Assembly: GCA_037976565.1 (NCBI GenBank)
Contig: CP137679.1
Location: 4,803,710 to 4,867,709 of the forward strand
Direction: 5' to 3'
DNA from: Mesocentrotus franciscanus
Taxonomy: Eukaryota > Echinodermata > Echinoidea > Camarodonta > Strongylocentrotidae
Length of the DNA: 64,000 bases
Made by a program: the position numbers and the translations under genes
In this document: in pieces, positions 46,001-53,699 of the stretch
How positions within the stretch are numbered: position 1 is the stretch's first letter
Layout: every line of letters begins with the position of its first letter
Notes under the pieces: model-generated
Databases searched by the model: none
The model's input: only the letters and a program-made list of their open reading frames with translations
What the model was told of the DNA's origin: nothing

Positions 46001-46494
46001 AATAGGAAAAAAATTTGAACAGGTTTAATGGTAAATTATAATATTGATTCGTAAATTATGACAATTTGACAGACATACATGTAAAGGCCCTAATTCACAA
46101 ACGGAGGTTTAAATTTAACCCATGGTTTAAATCTTCATTTACATAACCCATGGTCTAAAATCAGCGCAAAATGAGCGTGACACAGTCAGAGGTCCAATAT
46201 TAGATGCGCGCATGGCAAGGTACGCTTATTTTGCGCTAATTTTTAAACCATGATTTATGTAAATGAGGGTTTAACCATGGGTTAAGTTAAACCTCCTTTG
46301 TGAATTTGGGCCAAAGTTTCTAAATCTAAAGCATTGTTCAGGTTGAATTGACTTGACTTGAATTCAACTGAATTCCAATTTATCAAAGAAACTCTTACAG
46401 ATATTGCTTCCGTTAGACTGAATAAATGAAAATTCTTACCGTCGTGGTCAAAGTCTATCTCATGGTCGTCCAAAGAACCTCCAGACCCTGCCAT
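30876..46494 (-). CDS. AKNA: AKNA homologue (centrosomal/AT-hook protein AKNA), 13 coding exons, predicted 1,631 aa
   Basis: Coding exons (minus strand, 5' to 3'): 46494-46440, 44329-42691, 41892-41721, 40913-40662, 39554-39397, 38831-38765, 38124-37908, 36649-36522, 35666-35446, 35136-34835, 34467-33162, 32198-31955, 31010-30876. All have AG acceptors and GT donors and the phases join without a stop. Residues ~529-545 read AENTIDSLRLGARVNL; ~600-706 form the AKNA-family domain, ending FDPEKLVEGELFQLGMRLEDL; the middle is Ser/Arg/Pro-rich and disordered-looking; the C-terminal exon has a basic helix containing RLKRTTHQM. Established: vertebrate AKNA (about 1,400 aa in human) sits at subdistal appendages of the mother centriole and organises microtubules; it was first described as an AT-hook transcription factor. 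A canonical AT-hook core (RGRP) is not seen; the nearest is a basic GKRARGKKP in exon 10. The start is supported by an in-frame TGA 18 nt upstream and an ACCATGG context. Homology is recalled from family motifs, not searched. Confidence 0.87.
31090..31170. repeat. (GA)/(CAGA) microsatellite in AKNA intron 12
   Basis: AGAGAGAG...GACAGACAGACAGACAGAG; on the transcribed minus strand this is CT/TCTG-rich and sits just upstream of the exon 13 polypyrimidine tract. Confidence 0.92.
31955..32198 (-). CDS. AKNA: AKNA coding exon 12
   Basis: Acceptor ATGTACAG|TACC, donor CAGAAG|GTGAGA, 244 nt, phase 2 to 0, so TT from exon 11 plus T makes Phe. It reads LKPPMTKIPIPCYRCHRHPD, ARPVYLLPGKSRGRYYL, an acidic run, then a basic Arg/Thr tail. 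CYRCHRH could be the partner of the exon 11 Cys cluster in binding a metal; this is inference. Confidence 0.77.
33162..34467 (-). CDS. AKNA: AKNA coding exon 11 (large, Pro/Gln-rich)
   Basis: Acceptor GTTTTCAG|ATCC; the donor is CATTT|GTAAGT at 33161, 1,306 nt, phase 1 to 2. It encodes a helical stretch (SDALRALQDEVNQLRTKMVE; SEMLHMLQKEITDLKDQLAD), then a Pro-rich segment with a CPMCGGSGSHTH cluster (possible metal site) and a small tandem duplication (LHTMPGA twice). If intron 11 is retained, the frame reads one more Leu codon and stops at TAA inside the donor, giving a natural truncated end at 33158. Confidence 0.84.
34835..35136 (-). CDS. AKNA: AKNA coding exon 10
   Basis: Acceptor TTATTTACAG|G, donor AGAG|GTAAAG, 302 nt, phase 2 to 1. 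It contains two related segments with EEDDSVYSGRGKRARGKKP and ETQDSVYSGGSKTAKERTP, an internal repeat of about 24 residues. The basic GKRARGKKP is the closest thing to an AT-hook in this protein. Confidence 0.82.
35303..35385 (-). pseudogene. Decayed partial copy of AKNA exon 9 in intron 9
   Basis: The minus strand reads GIGFLGESNKQSLQTKCLDM then RTRNWAQ, clearly the 3' third of exon 9 (GFLGSESSRQSLQTRGSDTR, TRNRAQ) with one codon lost. The frame is open and the donor region AT|GTTTGTTT is retained. Upstream there is only a G run and pyrimidines with no AG acceptor, so it is probably not spliced in as an independent exon. Confidence 0.7.
35446..35666 (-). CDS. AKNA: AKNA coding exon 9
   Basis: Acceptor TTTTTACAG|TCT, donor CAGAG|GTTTGT, 221 nt, phase 0 to 2. 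Basic and Ser-rich, ending GFLGSESSRQSLQTRGSDTR then TRNRAQR. The donor (GTTTGT) is weak. A diverged copy of its last third lies in the following intron (35303-35385). Confidence 0.8.
35710..35915 (-). mobile_element. SINE in AKNA intron 8
   Basis: Same family as 39665: TAGATTAATG...AGGACATTAGTGCTGTGACA and TTGAACCC inverse B box, followed by CTTATCCACTGGAGCAC. Confidence 0.8.
36165..36335. repeat. (AGAC)/(GAGA) microsatellite in AKNA intron 8
   Basis: Compound AGACAGACAGAGAG tract about 170 bp long, close to the exon 8 donor. Confidence 0.92.
36522..36649 (-). CDS. AKNA: AKNA coding exon 8
   Basis: Acceptor TTGTACAG|GAAC, donor GGAAAA|GTGAGT, 128 nt, phase 1 to 0. It encodes GTRQDELPKWQPPEDGSISS and ends HSRRKSIPGK. 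Confidence 0.8.
37535..37640 (-). mobile_element. Partial SINE in AKNA intron 7
   Basis: TTCGGTTCTTGTATCTATAGTG and CCAAAGAGCATTGGAAATTA match the tail half of the copy at 25775; the tRNA-like half is missing. Preceded by an (AAAT)n run at 37490-37514. Confidence 0.7.
37908..38124 (-). CDS. AKNA: AKNA coding exon 7
   Basis: Acceptor TTCTTTAG|AGC, donor AAAAG|GTAAGG, 217 nt, phase 0 to 1. Strongly acidic: EMIEEDEMDFNDDGEDHDGD, then FRETTSPDVFRPKG. The second possible AG two bases downstream breaks the frame, so the upstream AG was chosen. Confidence 0.8.
38765..38831 (-). CDS. AKNA: AKNA coding exon 6
   Basis: A 67-nt exon, acceptor CATGTAG|GTA, donor GTCAAG|GTAAGG, phase 2 to 0. It reads YDALKQLPPNPERDREIQQL, continuing the helical segment of exon 5. 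Confidence 0.8.
39397..39554 (-). CDS. AKNA: AKNA coding exon 5
   Basis: Acceptor TTACCTCAG|GAG, donor AAGCAG|GTCAGT, 158 nt, phase 0 to 2. It encodes ENLRSNPPELPATPQRK and ends SPEEDYALLLSR across the junction. Confidence 0.8.
39665..39950 (-). mobile_element. SINE in AKNA intron 5, best-preserved copy
   Basis: About 285 bp. Minus-strand head GTGGCGTAGTGGATAAG (A-box-like), then GGTTCGAGTCCCGCC (B box), body with TGTCCTTTGGCAAGACATTA, and tail GCGCTATATAAGAAACCAAT followed by (ATT)n. It sits upstream of exon 5 in the same orientation as AKNA. Confidence 0.9.
40345..40440 (-). mobile_element. Partial SINE (head only) in AKNA intron 4
   Basis: AAAGGACACTAGTGCTGCAG then GGACTCGAACCGCGAACC; only the tRNA-like head survives. 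Confidence 0.75.
40662..40913 (-). CDS. AKNA: AKNA coding exon 4 (core of AKNA domain)
   Basis: Acceptor TTATCAG|ATG, donor GTACAG|GTAAGA, exactly 252 nt, phase 0 to 0. It encodes 84 residues of mostly helical sequence including QAKLEADYMQAKEEHNLK and FDPEKLVEGELFQLGMRLED. This is the most family-diagnostic part of the protein. A symmetrical phase-0 exon can be skipped or duplicated without a frameshift. Confidence 0.88.
41050..41320 (-). mobile_element. SINE in AKNA intron 3
   Basis: TAATAATATTAATAATAACA tail, TATAGCGTAAATATCCAC, then the diverged head ending near ACTAGACCACG. B box is damaged (GACTGGAAACAC). Confidence 0.8.
41721..41892 (-). CDS. AKNA: AKNA coding exon 3
   Basis: Acceptor ACATGTAG|CAG, donor GAGAAG|GTGAGG, 172 nt, phase 2 to phase 0. 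It encodes a linker followed by LPDASEGKLLALQFQTEGHK, the amphipathic start of the AKNA domain. Confidence 0.84.
42691..44329 (-). CDS. AKNA: AKNA large coding exon 2
   Basis: Acceptor CTCTGCAG|GTCTC, donor GTGG|GTGAGT, 1,639 nt, phase 1 to phase 2. It encodes about 546 residues, acidic at the N-terminal side (VSDDVYGEEVFSPEP, QEEEEDRD) and Ser-rich in the middle (RSSRASTPQSVLSQSSRRSS), then a predicted coiled segment with QLQMEYDELLQKYAQAENTI and the family motif DSLRLGARVNLYYEG. The open frame runs slightly past both splice sites, but only the spliced joins keep the protein going. Confidence 0.88.
44745..45052. mobile_element. Fold-back (MITE-like) element in AKNA intron 1
   Basis: The left arm contains TTTCACAAAGACTAAGATCG followed by ACTTTAAGTTGGACTTA and ...GGCATGAATGG complement; the right arm is its inverted copy ending at GTGTTTCACAAAG on the minus strand. 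Arms of about 70 bp surround a non-repetitive centre. Non-coding. Confidence 0.75.
46086..46313. mobile_element. Palindromic MITE-like element in AKNA intron 1
   Basis: It begins CCCTAATTCACAAA and ends with the inverse TTTGTGAATTTGGGCC. Arms include TTTAACCCATGG/CCATGGGTTAA and CATTTACATAA/TTATGTAAATG. About 228 bp, no coding potential. Confidence 0.72.
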
Positions 46495-46522
46495 GGTATC
46501 GTATTCATCTTCTCAGAGCGAG
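46440..46522 (-). CDS. AKNA: AKNA exon with start codon (plus 28 nt of 5' UTR)
   Basis: A pyrimidine-rich tract ending CTTTAG at 46523 is a good acceptor, so at least one 5' UTR exon lies upstream. ATG is at 46494 in the context ATACCATGG. Coding is 55 nt, starting MAGSGGSLDDHEIDFDHD, and ends in phase 1 at the donor G|GTAAGAA. A short upstream ORF begins at 46508 in another frame and overlaps the start codon, so some translational damping is possible. Confidence 0.83.
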
Positions 46523-46756
46523 CTAAAGAGATAGAAAGAAAATGCCTGTAAACAACAACAACAACAACAATACACTACATTTGACTCTCCGTTCCTTAAC
46601 TTTTACAATGTACATGTACATATACCTTCCAACCGTGCAGCAAAAATTGGGTAATCTATCAAGGAAAAACATAAGATAACATTGGGGAAAAAAATAAAGA
46701 TACATTGTGCTTCATACCGTTTCACACTGTAAACAATCAAACATTATCCAAAAGAG

Positions 46757-46783
46757 AGAGAGAGACTTATTCAAAGATTACTT

Positions 46784-46822
<39 letters not shown>

Positions 46823-46825
46823 AAT
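46757..46825. repeat. (GA)n microsatellite
   Basis: GAGAGAGAG runs at 46757-46768 and 46788-46821, upstream of the AKNA start exon. Confidence 0.95.
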
Positions 46826-46829
46826 AACA

Positions 46830-48170
46830 ACAAAATCTTCCATGCTATGAATATCTATAAATCTTGTTATAGCTATTTTCCATATCTTTGTCTGTTGATC
46901 AATAGATAATGAAAAATGAAAATCCCCTGCTTTCTGCATGCACATTTAGAGTACTGCACTGCATTGCATGATGTTACAAGAAGCAGGGGGATACACGTAT
47001 GAAGCATCCTCAGAGGCTTGTCGTTTAATCAAGAGCAATTGAAGAGAATGAATCATACCATTACAATCAGGCTTTGAGGTATCAGATATACTGTACCTGC
47101 AACTTACCTGGCAAAAATGTGTCTCTGTGTATAGCACAAAGCAATTTGCTTTTCCCTTATCCATCCTGCTTGGGGAAGGGAAGGGGGTGGATGTTAAAGA
47201 TGATTTCCTTTGGAAGACATGTCAAATCTTGGAAGTCAGTCTGATTTCTTCTTTGTTGGTTGTTCTTGTGGCTCATACAGTCATTCTGGAAGAAAAAATT
47301 AAAAGAAAAGATATTTAAAAGGTTTGATAAGTAAAAAAAAAAAACAATTAAAAAATTACTGAACATCTACAATGTACATGTACATGTACAGTTTGTACAT
47401 GTAGATGTAATGCAAGAACATTATGAATATTGATGCCTTTCTTTCTTATGGAAATAGATATACACATATTCTCCTCTCCAATCTGCATTTCCATTTTCCC
47501 TCCTCTAAACAAACCTGAGAACCTCATTGTTCATTAGAAACTCTGAAATAAAATAAAATCATACATGTACATGAATACATGTCAGTATACAGGAAAGATT
47601 CAAGTACATGTACTGCAGCTGAGTATATTGGATCACTTTATACTCTTCATGTGACAGGATCCAATGACACACAGTACATGTATCCTGAATACACAGAATC
47701 ATATTGTATCCTTATTACAGTTAATAAGTAAGATAATGAAGTCTCTTTTCTTTCTTTCTCTTTTTAAAGCTCCAAGGTGAGATACATACCAGCATTATTT
47801 TGGTACCAGCATTATTTTGGTGCCAGCTCAGTTTATCCTGAATGACGAGGTATTCATCATACTCTATTAGTATCATATTCCCATTATGAAATCAGATACG
47901 AAATCTGCTGTACAGAAAGGTGCCAGAATGTGTACATTAACATGTACATGTGTATGTACAGTTAACAACTAATTATTCATACCCTTAAACCAAGTTTTGT
48001 AATTTTTTTAAGTACAGTAAGTGAAAAATAGATTTGTCAAGATTTACGTTTCTTGATAATGTGACATGTTAAAGCTTACTAAAAGTATTCAACAAAGGAC
48101 CTATTTCAACCTGTCCACCTTTCATACCGGTACTTGAATTACGAAAAACACCAAAAACATTAAATTTACA
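46830..48170. other. AKNA upstream region, nothing coding
   Basis: Many TACATG/CATGTA runs; CCAGCATTATTTTGGT duplicated at 47791/47808. No supported exon. Confidence 0.35.
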
Positions 48171-48174
48171 AGGG

Positions 48175-48760
48175 GTATGAATCCAAAACTCTGCTGCCAG
48201 GCTAGTAACTCACACACGTTCTTGTGAACACATATAACTCCAGTACTACGTAAATTGCATTGGTTGCCGGTGACGTACCGCATTATGTACAAAATCTTGG
48301 TTTTAACTTATAAATGCATTCATGAATTGGCACCAATTTATCTGCAAGAACTAATCCATGAATACAAACCCTCACGTAATCTTCGGTCATCTTCTCAATT
48401 AAACCTAATGTCTACTTCTGTATCAACTCTTTCTTATGGCCATCGCTCTTTTCCAAAGCTTCTGCTGAACTTTGGAACAAACTACCTTTAAATGTAAAAA
48501 ACTGTCAAACTGTTAGCCAATTCAAAACTTCTCTTAAGACACATTTATTCAAAATTGCTTTTAATGATTAACTTACTCTGTTCACATTGATGTGTACCGG
48601 TATTTCATATGTATTGTAATTTGTGGGTTTATTTGCACTTTTTTGTTTTGTTTAATATGTAATTGTTTATCAGTCTATTCTGTTTGTTATAGCGCTTAGA
48701 GACTTCCGGTGGTAAGCGCTTTATAAGAAACGTTGTTATTATTATTATGAATAATTTAGT
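48175..48760 (+). pseudogene. 3' end of a CR1/L2-type LINE
   Basis: It reads QNSAARLVTHTRSCEHITPV, LRKLHWLPVTYRIMYKILVL and TYKCIHELAPIYL, then after a frameshift near 48455 ELWNKLPLNVKNCQTV and FKTSLKTHLFKIAF: the typical C-terminal region of this retrotransposon clade. It ends with AGCGCTTTATAAGAAACG and (TTA)n. Truncated and frame-shifted. Confidence 0.88.
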
Positions 48761-49375
48761 TGTTGAAGTACTGTATACCGGTATGCAGTTTGAATCAACT
48801 ACAGTAACATCAATTTTTAATGTACATGTACATGTACCAGTAAACCAAATGCAAGTTGCCGAATGCCTAACACTTTATCCCTATGAATGCATTTTATATT
48901 TTACCTTACATATAAAAAATTGACGACTGTGCACATCATTTACACCACTGAAATGTAGAATTATAGATATTAATATAGTATCCTTGCTGCTCCCTAACAT
49001 TACATGTAGGAGCCCCCTTTTCTATAGTGCTTTCCATATTTTCTAAGCACCTCTCAAGTCCCAGGCCACAGGCCATGCCTTGGGAAGCCACATCATTAAG
49101 GGGAAGGTGCAGAAAATCATATTTGCATGAGCTATTTTAGTAACACCGTGACACGTCTGCTTCAACTGCATCTATCAGCTGCATGCATCAATGCTGCCAA
49201 CGAGGGCCTGCTTTGCTCATCTTGTATTGTCTCTCGCTCTCTCTCTCAGCAGAGTGACTGCTGCTTGGCCTAATGTGTCATTTTGTGCTTTGCTGACAGC
49301 ATTAAGGCAATTCCCAGAGGCCAGAAGTTCCATATGGCACCTTTTGAGAGCAGCGTTCATACTCCCTCTCTGTTT

Positions 49376-49690
49376 AAAGTGCTGGGAGCCCCAAAAAATT
49401 TGATGGCAAAATTTCACTTAAATGGTATACTGTGAAAGAGGATGTCATTTAAGACAGATTTCTGCAAGGATTTTCAAAACAAATGTGTTTGAAGTCAAAA
49501 GAATACAAAATTTAGGTTTTCTGCCTACAACGGAAGACCAGAATTGTGTATTCTTTTATCAATATTCGACTGTTCTGAAAATCCTTGCAGAAATCTGTCT
49601 TAATTCTTAAATGACATCCTCTTTCACATTATGATACCATTTAAGTGAAATTTTGCCATCAAATTTTTGGGGCTCTTAACACTTTAGAGG
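49376..49690. mobile_element. Fold-back element
   Basis: The left arm AAATTTGATGGCAAAATTTC...GACAGATTTCTGCAAGGATT and the right arm AATCCTTGCAGAAATCTGTC...GAAATTTTGCCATCAAATTT are inverse, about 110 bp each; centre about 90 bp. Confidence 0.87.
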
Positions 49691-50085
49691 GGCTTTTAAG
49701 GCATTGAAGACAGATCATTTTATATACCCCGGTATACTGTACATGTACATACATACATTGTACATGTATATAGCAAGATATAAACTACAGGTACATACAT
49801 GTACCGGTATGTTAAAGGATATGTGCTTGTTTAACATTGTACTATTGAGTGCAATATGTTTAGCCTTCATTGAAATGTACAGTATAGCGACAAGAAGATG
49901 AATATACAGGTACAATGTACACCATGATTCAGGATTTCAAGTCTGATAATGATACACGAGCTCCAATTTTTAAATCTGAAGTTCTGGCTCCCAACATTGT
50001 AAAGATTAATGTATACGTTATAAACAGACCATAAAATATCTTAATCCAGACACCTTTAGTTTTACATGTGTATGTCTTGCAAGTC

Positions 50086-50619
50086 TTAAAGGGGAAGTCC
50101 ACCCTGATATTATTTTAATAAAAAGCAGAAAAATGAGAGGAAAAATTAGTGAAAGTTTGAGCAATATCTGATTAGAAATGGGAAAGTTATGAATTTTTGA
50201 AGTTGTCATCAGTGAAACACAAATTGGCAACACTGTGACATATCTTGCAAGCTCCTCTCCAATTTGCTCTGTACAGAAACTTTCATAAACTTTCATTTTC
50301 TTAGTCATTGATGATGAGAGGGACTTGTTTCATACTTGTTTCATACATAAACTTATTTTCAATAATTCTATTTAGGGTGAATATACAGTAAGGAAAATAT
50401 GAATTTTTGAAGTATTTTAGAATAGGGCGATTGGCAGGGGACCTCGCAAGATACGTCAGAGTTGCCAACTTGTGTTTGATTGATTGCACCATCAAATATT
50501 GATAACTTTCCTATTTTGTATTCACTTTTACTCAAACTTTCACTGACCTACAATGTATTTCTCTCATTTTTCTGCTTCTATTCAAACCAACTTAATATCG
50601 GGGTGTACTTCCCCTTTAA
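50086..50619. mobile_element. TTAA-bounded inverted-repeat element, 534 bp
   Basis: Ends TTAAAGGGGAAGTCCACCC / GGGGTGTACTTCCCCTTTAA with matching subterminal sequences (AGAAAAATGAGAG / CTCTCATTTTTCT; GAAAGTTTGAG / CTCAAACTTTC). TTAA at both ends suggests a piggyBac-type miniature element; no transposase. Confidence 0.75.
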
Positions 50620-53560
50620 AACAAAGTGAAATAAGACATTATTTCATATACAGTTTGTTAACATGGATGAACAGGAAAAACAGGACAAGACAGGTAGTGA
50701 TTGCAGAATTAAATTTGACCATCTGGAGAATGCAAACATGGGGTATGGTACAGATTGCAAACATACAACGTACCCATGTACATTGTACGTACTTGATCCA
50801 TTACATGTACATGTACATGTATGGCATCTTGGATGATCTCATACATTATTGCTAGTTTGCTAGCTACCCCTGCTGTTCCTGAACGTCTTCCATGCATGAA
50901 GCGAGAACATGTCTTGACATCAATCATAAATTCATGTTTGGACAGTGTGTTTTTCATCCCTAACCTTCACTGCCTTCATCAGCCATTTTGCTGAATTGGT
51001 TGCCAGTTGGCCCTTGGGTGTTATTACCGTACACTGTAGTTTGTTTCTGTAGTATGCGATTATGAAAATCTGGCTATAACAATTCCATTTAGACTCTTTG
51101 TATACCATGGGTTATCTCTCCATACAATGTACAGGTACATCCTGTCTTCTTTGAAAATGATTTGATATCAGTTGTTATTAACTTAAACTAAATGAATGAA
51201 TGAATGATTGAATGATTGAATGGTTGGATGATTAATTGGGCAAACAACCAAACAATCATAAACAAACAAATACATGTACATAAATAAATAAAAACAAAAA
51301 CACTGTACTGTAATCTTACTACAGATATAATTGCACACTCTGAAAGTTCATCCTGAGTGCAAATTTTTGTCTATCATTTTTCATCAGTTTATCCACAAGT
51401 ACATCTCGATAGATTCGAACTTTTAAGCTATATCCTGACTCTGAATGAAGCCCATCTTTTGTACAATTATTGTAATTAAAGACTTTGGAACAAACACACT
51501 TGTTTGCTCTTGTCATCATCAGCCATGATCAGGTGTGTTGAAGATGGGGAATAAAACCTCATCCCATGTTTTCACAGAGCAAACTCATTAAGAGAAGATT
51601 AATCATTAGACAGCTTGTTAATAGTGCTTCATACCCGGGGGAAAACATCATTAAAATTGTGGCCTAAGGGATGATCAAGACTTGTTTGGGGGGAAACAAA
51701 AATATCAAAGAAAAAGACAATTATTATTGAGAAATAAGGATGGCAATTAAGGAAAACTCAACAAAATTGATTGTACATGTACATGTATGTACATGTATAT
51801 ACATTGAAACATTTATTCTGCATATAACAAGGTAGAAGAGTACTATGAACGACATGCGCTAGTAAAAAAACCTGTACTCCTCGCTATTTTCAATTACATG
51901 TTTACTGTATGTATGAATATCTTCTCCCTCCCCTCCCCCCAGGGGGTTAAAAGCCAAGAGAAAGACAATTCTCATTTTTTGAAATTGGAAGGCAGAGTGG
52001 CTTCCTCTAGTCAGGGAGGCAGGCGCTGATCCAGGAATTTTGGAAGGGGGACACAATGAAAGACGTACAGAAGCGGGTATCGCCTCTCCCTGCTCTAGTC
52101 TAGGGAAGAAAAACAAACTCCTACACTGACTTCATGTACATACACAATCATTGTAATAAATTCTACAAACTACAACCTAGCCTCAGGAATCTATTCAATT
52201 TCAACCAAATTAAACCAATTGATCTGAATATTGTAATAATAAGCAAACTGCATCCTTATTCTGAAGCCTAGCTAGCTGCAGCTCTTTTCAATAAAAACTC
52301 GTTTGAAAAGTCTTTTCTTATTCAAATCTGAGGCCTGCACAAATGCTTTAATGCAAGGATCTCCTTTGTGTATAATCAACAGGTTCTTCTTTTGAAGTGG
52401 ATTGAAAGTGGATTGTAGAGGGGGCATTATCTAGTAGGTGGGTTTAATCATGAGAAAGGGAATTTGTATTGTGTATCCCCAATAAAAGCAAATACTTGAA
52501 GAGATTAGACGTAAACACAATTTGGACTCCAGGATAATGATACAAGGAAGAAGAATATTATTATTTATTAGTGAACGTCAGTACTGCATTACATGTAGTT
52601 CTATTTTAGGACAAGGAAACTGTTCACTGACATAGTCTATTAAATAGGCCTACATTTGTATCCTAAAATACGCGTACAGTATATTGTAGATGTCCTTTTC
52701 TTTATTGCACATCTTCTTTTATGAGTAAAGTTAGTTCATTAGACTTGAACGCTCCATGCAATATTCATTTATTATTCAATGGGTTTTATTTCACAAGGGC
52801 AAGGTCATTTAAATAAAGTGAAATGTAAATGTTTAATGTACTCAAAATTAAAGTACTTATACTTCACAGCATAAATTTGCATTATCCTCAGGTAGGCCTA
52901 CCATATTAATGGGTCCCTGGGAAAATGATTTCAAATTGCCATTACCCAGTCTCATCCCTAGTTAATTACCACATGTACAGTTATGTACATATACATGTAA
53001 TGTATTTATTTTTCTTGGTTTGTTATTGCCTGAAATAAACAATCAATGAATATTAAATCTACCTGCAGCGGGTCGAAATGTGAATTTACATGTACTGTAT
53101 GCATGTACATGTAAATGTACAGGTTCTTCTCATCGCTAAAGTGGGTAAATTAACAATGACAGTATAGTCACAAAAATCATTAACACTGTACATATGTACA
53201 TTGAAGCTGCCTTGCTAAGGCTCAAACACTTGGCAAAGTATGGTTATCAGACTAGAAATTCAGTAAAATTTGCAAAAATAATAGTCAACATAAGTTGACA
53301 CTTGACTTCATATCTTTCATGATCATAATCACCACTGCTATGCAACACCTACAAAAAAAAGTTGTGTACATGTTGTTCACTTGAACTTTGCATTTTGGGG
53401 ACATAGCCAGTAACACACTAAACCCTTTTGCGATTGAATGTACGGTAGTTATTTGAATGTATTGCTTTTCCAGACTTCAAGAATTATTAATTCAGCCTTG
53501 CTCTAATTTGAAAATCTCCCCAGCTGAACAACAATGTTCTCGCTTTTCTTAATTTCTTTT
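50620..53560. other. AKNA upstream region, nothing coding
   Basis: AT-rich, with TACATG clusters and short (TGAA)n near 51190. No supported exon. Confidence 0.35.
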
Positions 53561-53564
53561 AAAG

Positions 53565-53599
53565 TAGGTGAGAGAAAGTGAGAGAAAGTGAGAGAAAGT

Positions 53600-53630
<31 letters not shown>

Positions 53631-53690
53631 GGGGAGATAGAGAAAGGCAGATAGAGAGAGAGGGAGATAGAGAGAGAGAGAGAGAGTTTG
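53565..53690. repeat. (GA)n-rich microsatellite
   Basis: GAGAGAAAGT units repeated four times, then GAGAGAGA to 53688. Confidence 0.93.
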
Positions 53691-53699
53691 AATATCGAG

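Noticed and set aside
47127..47366. Overlapping 63-69 codon ORFs upstream of AKNA
   Set aside because: No homology, opposite strands overlap fully, AT-rich composition; consistent with chance.
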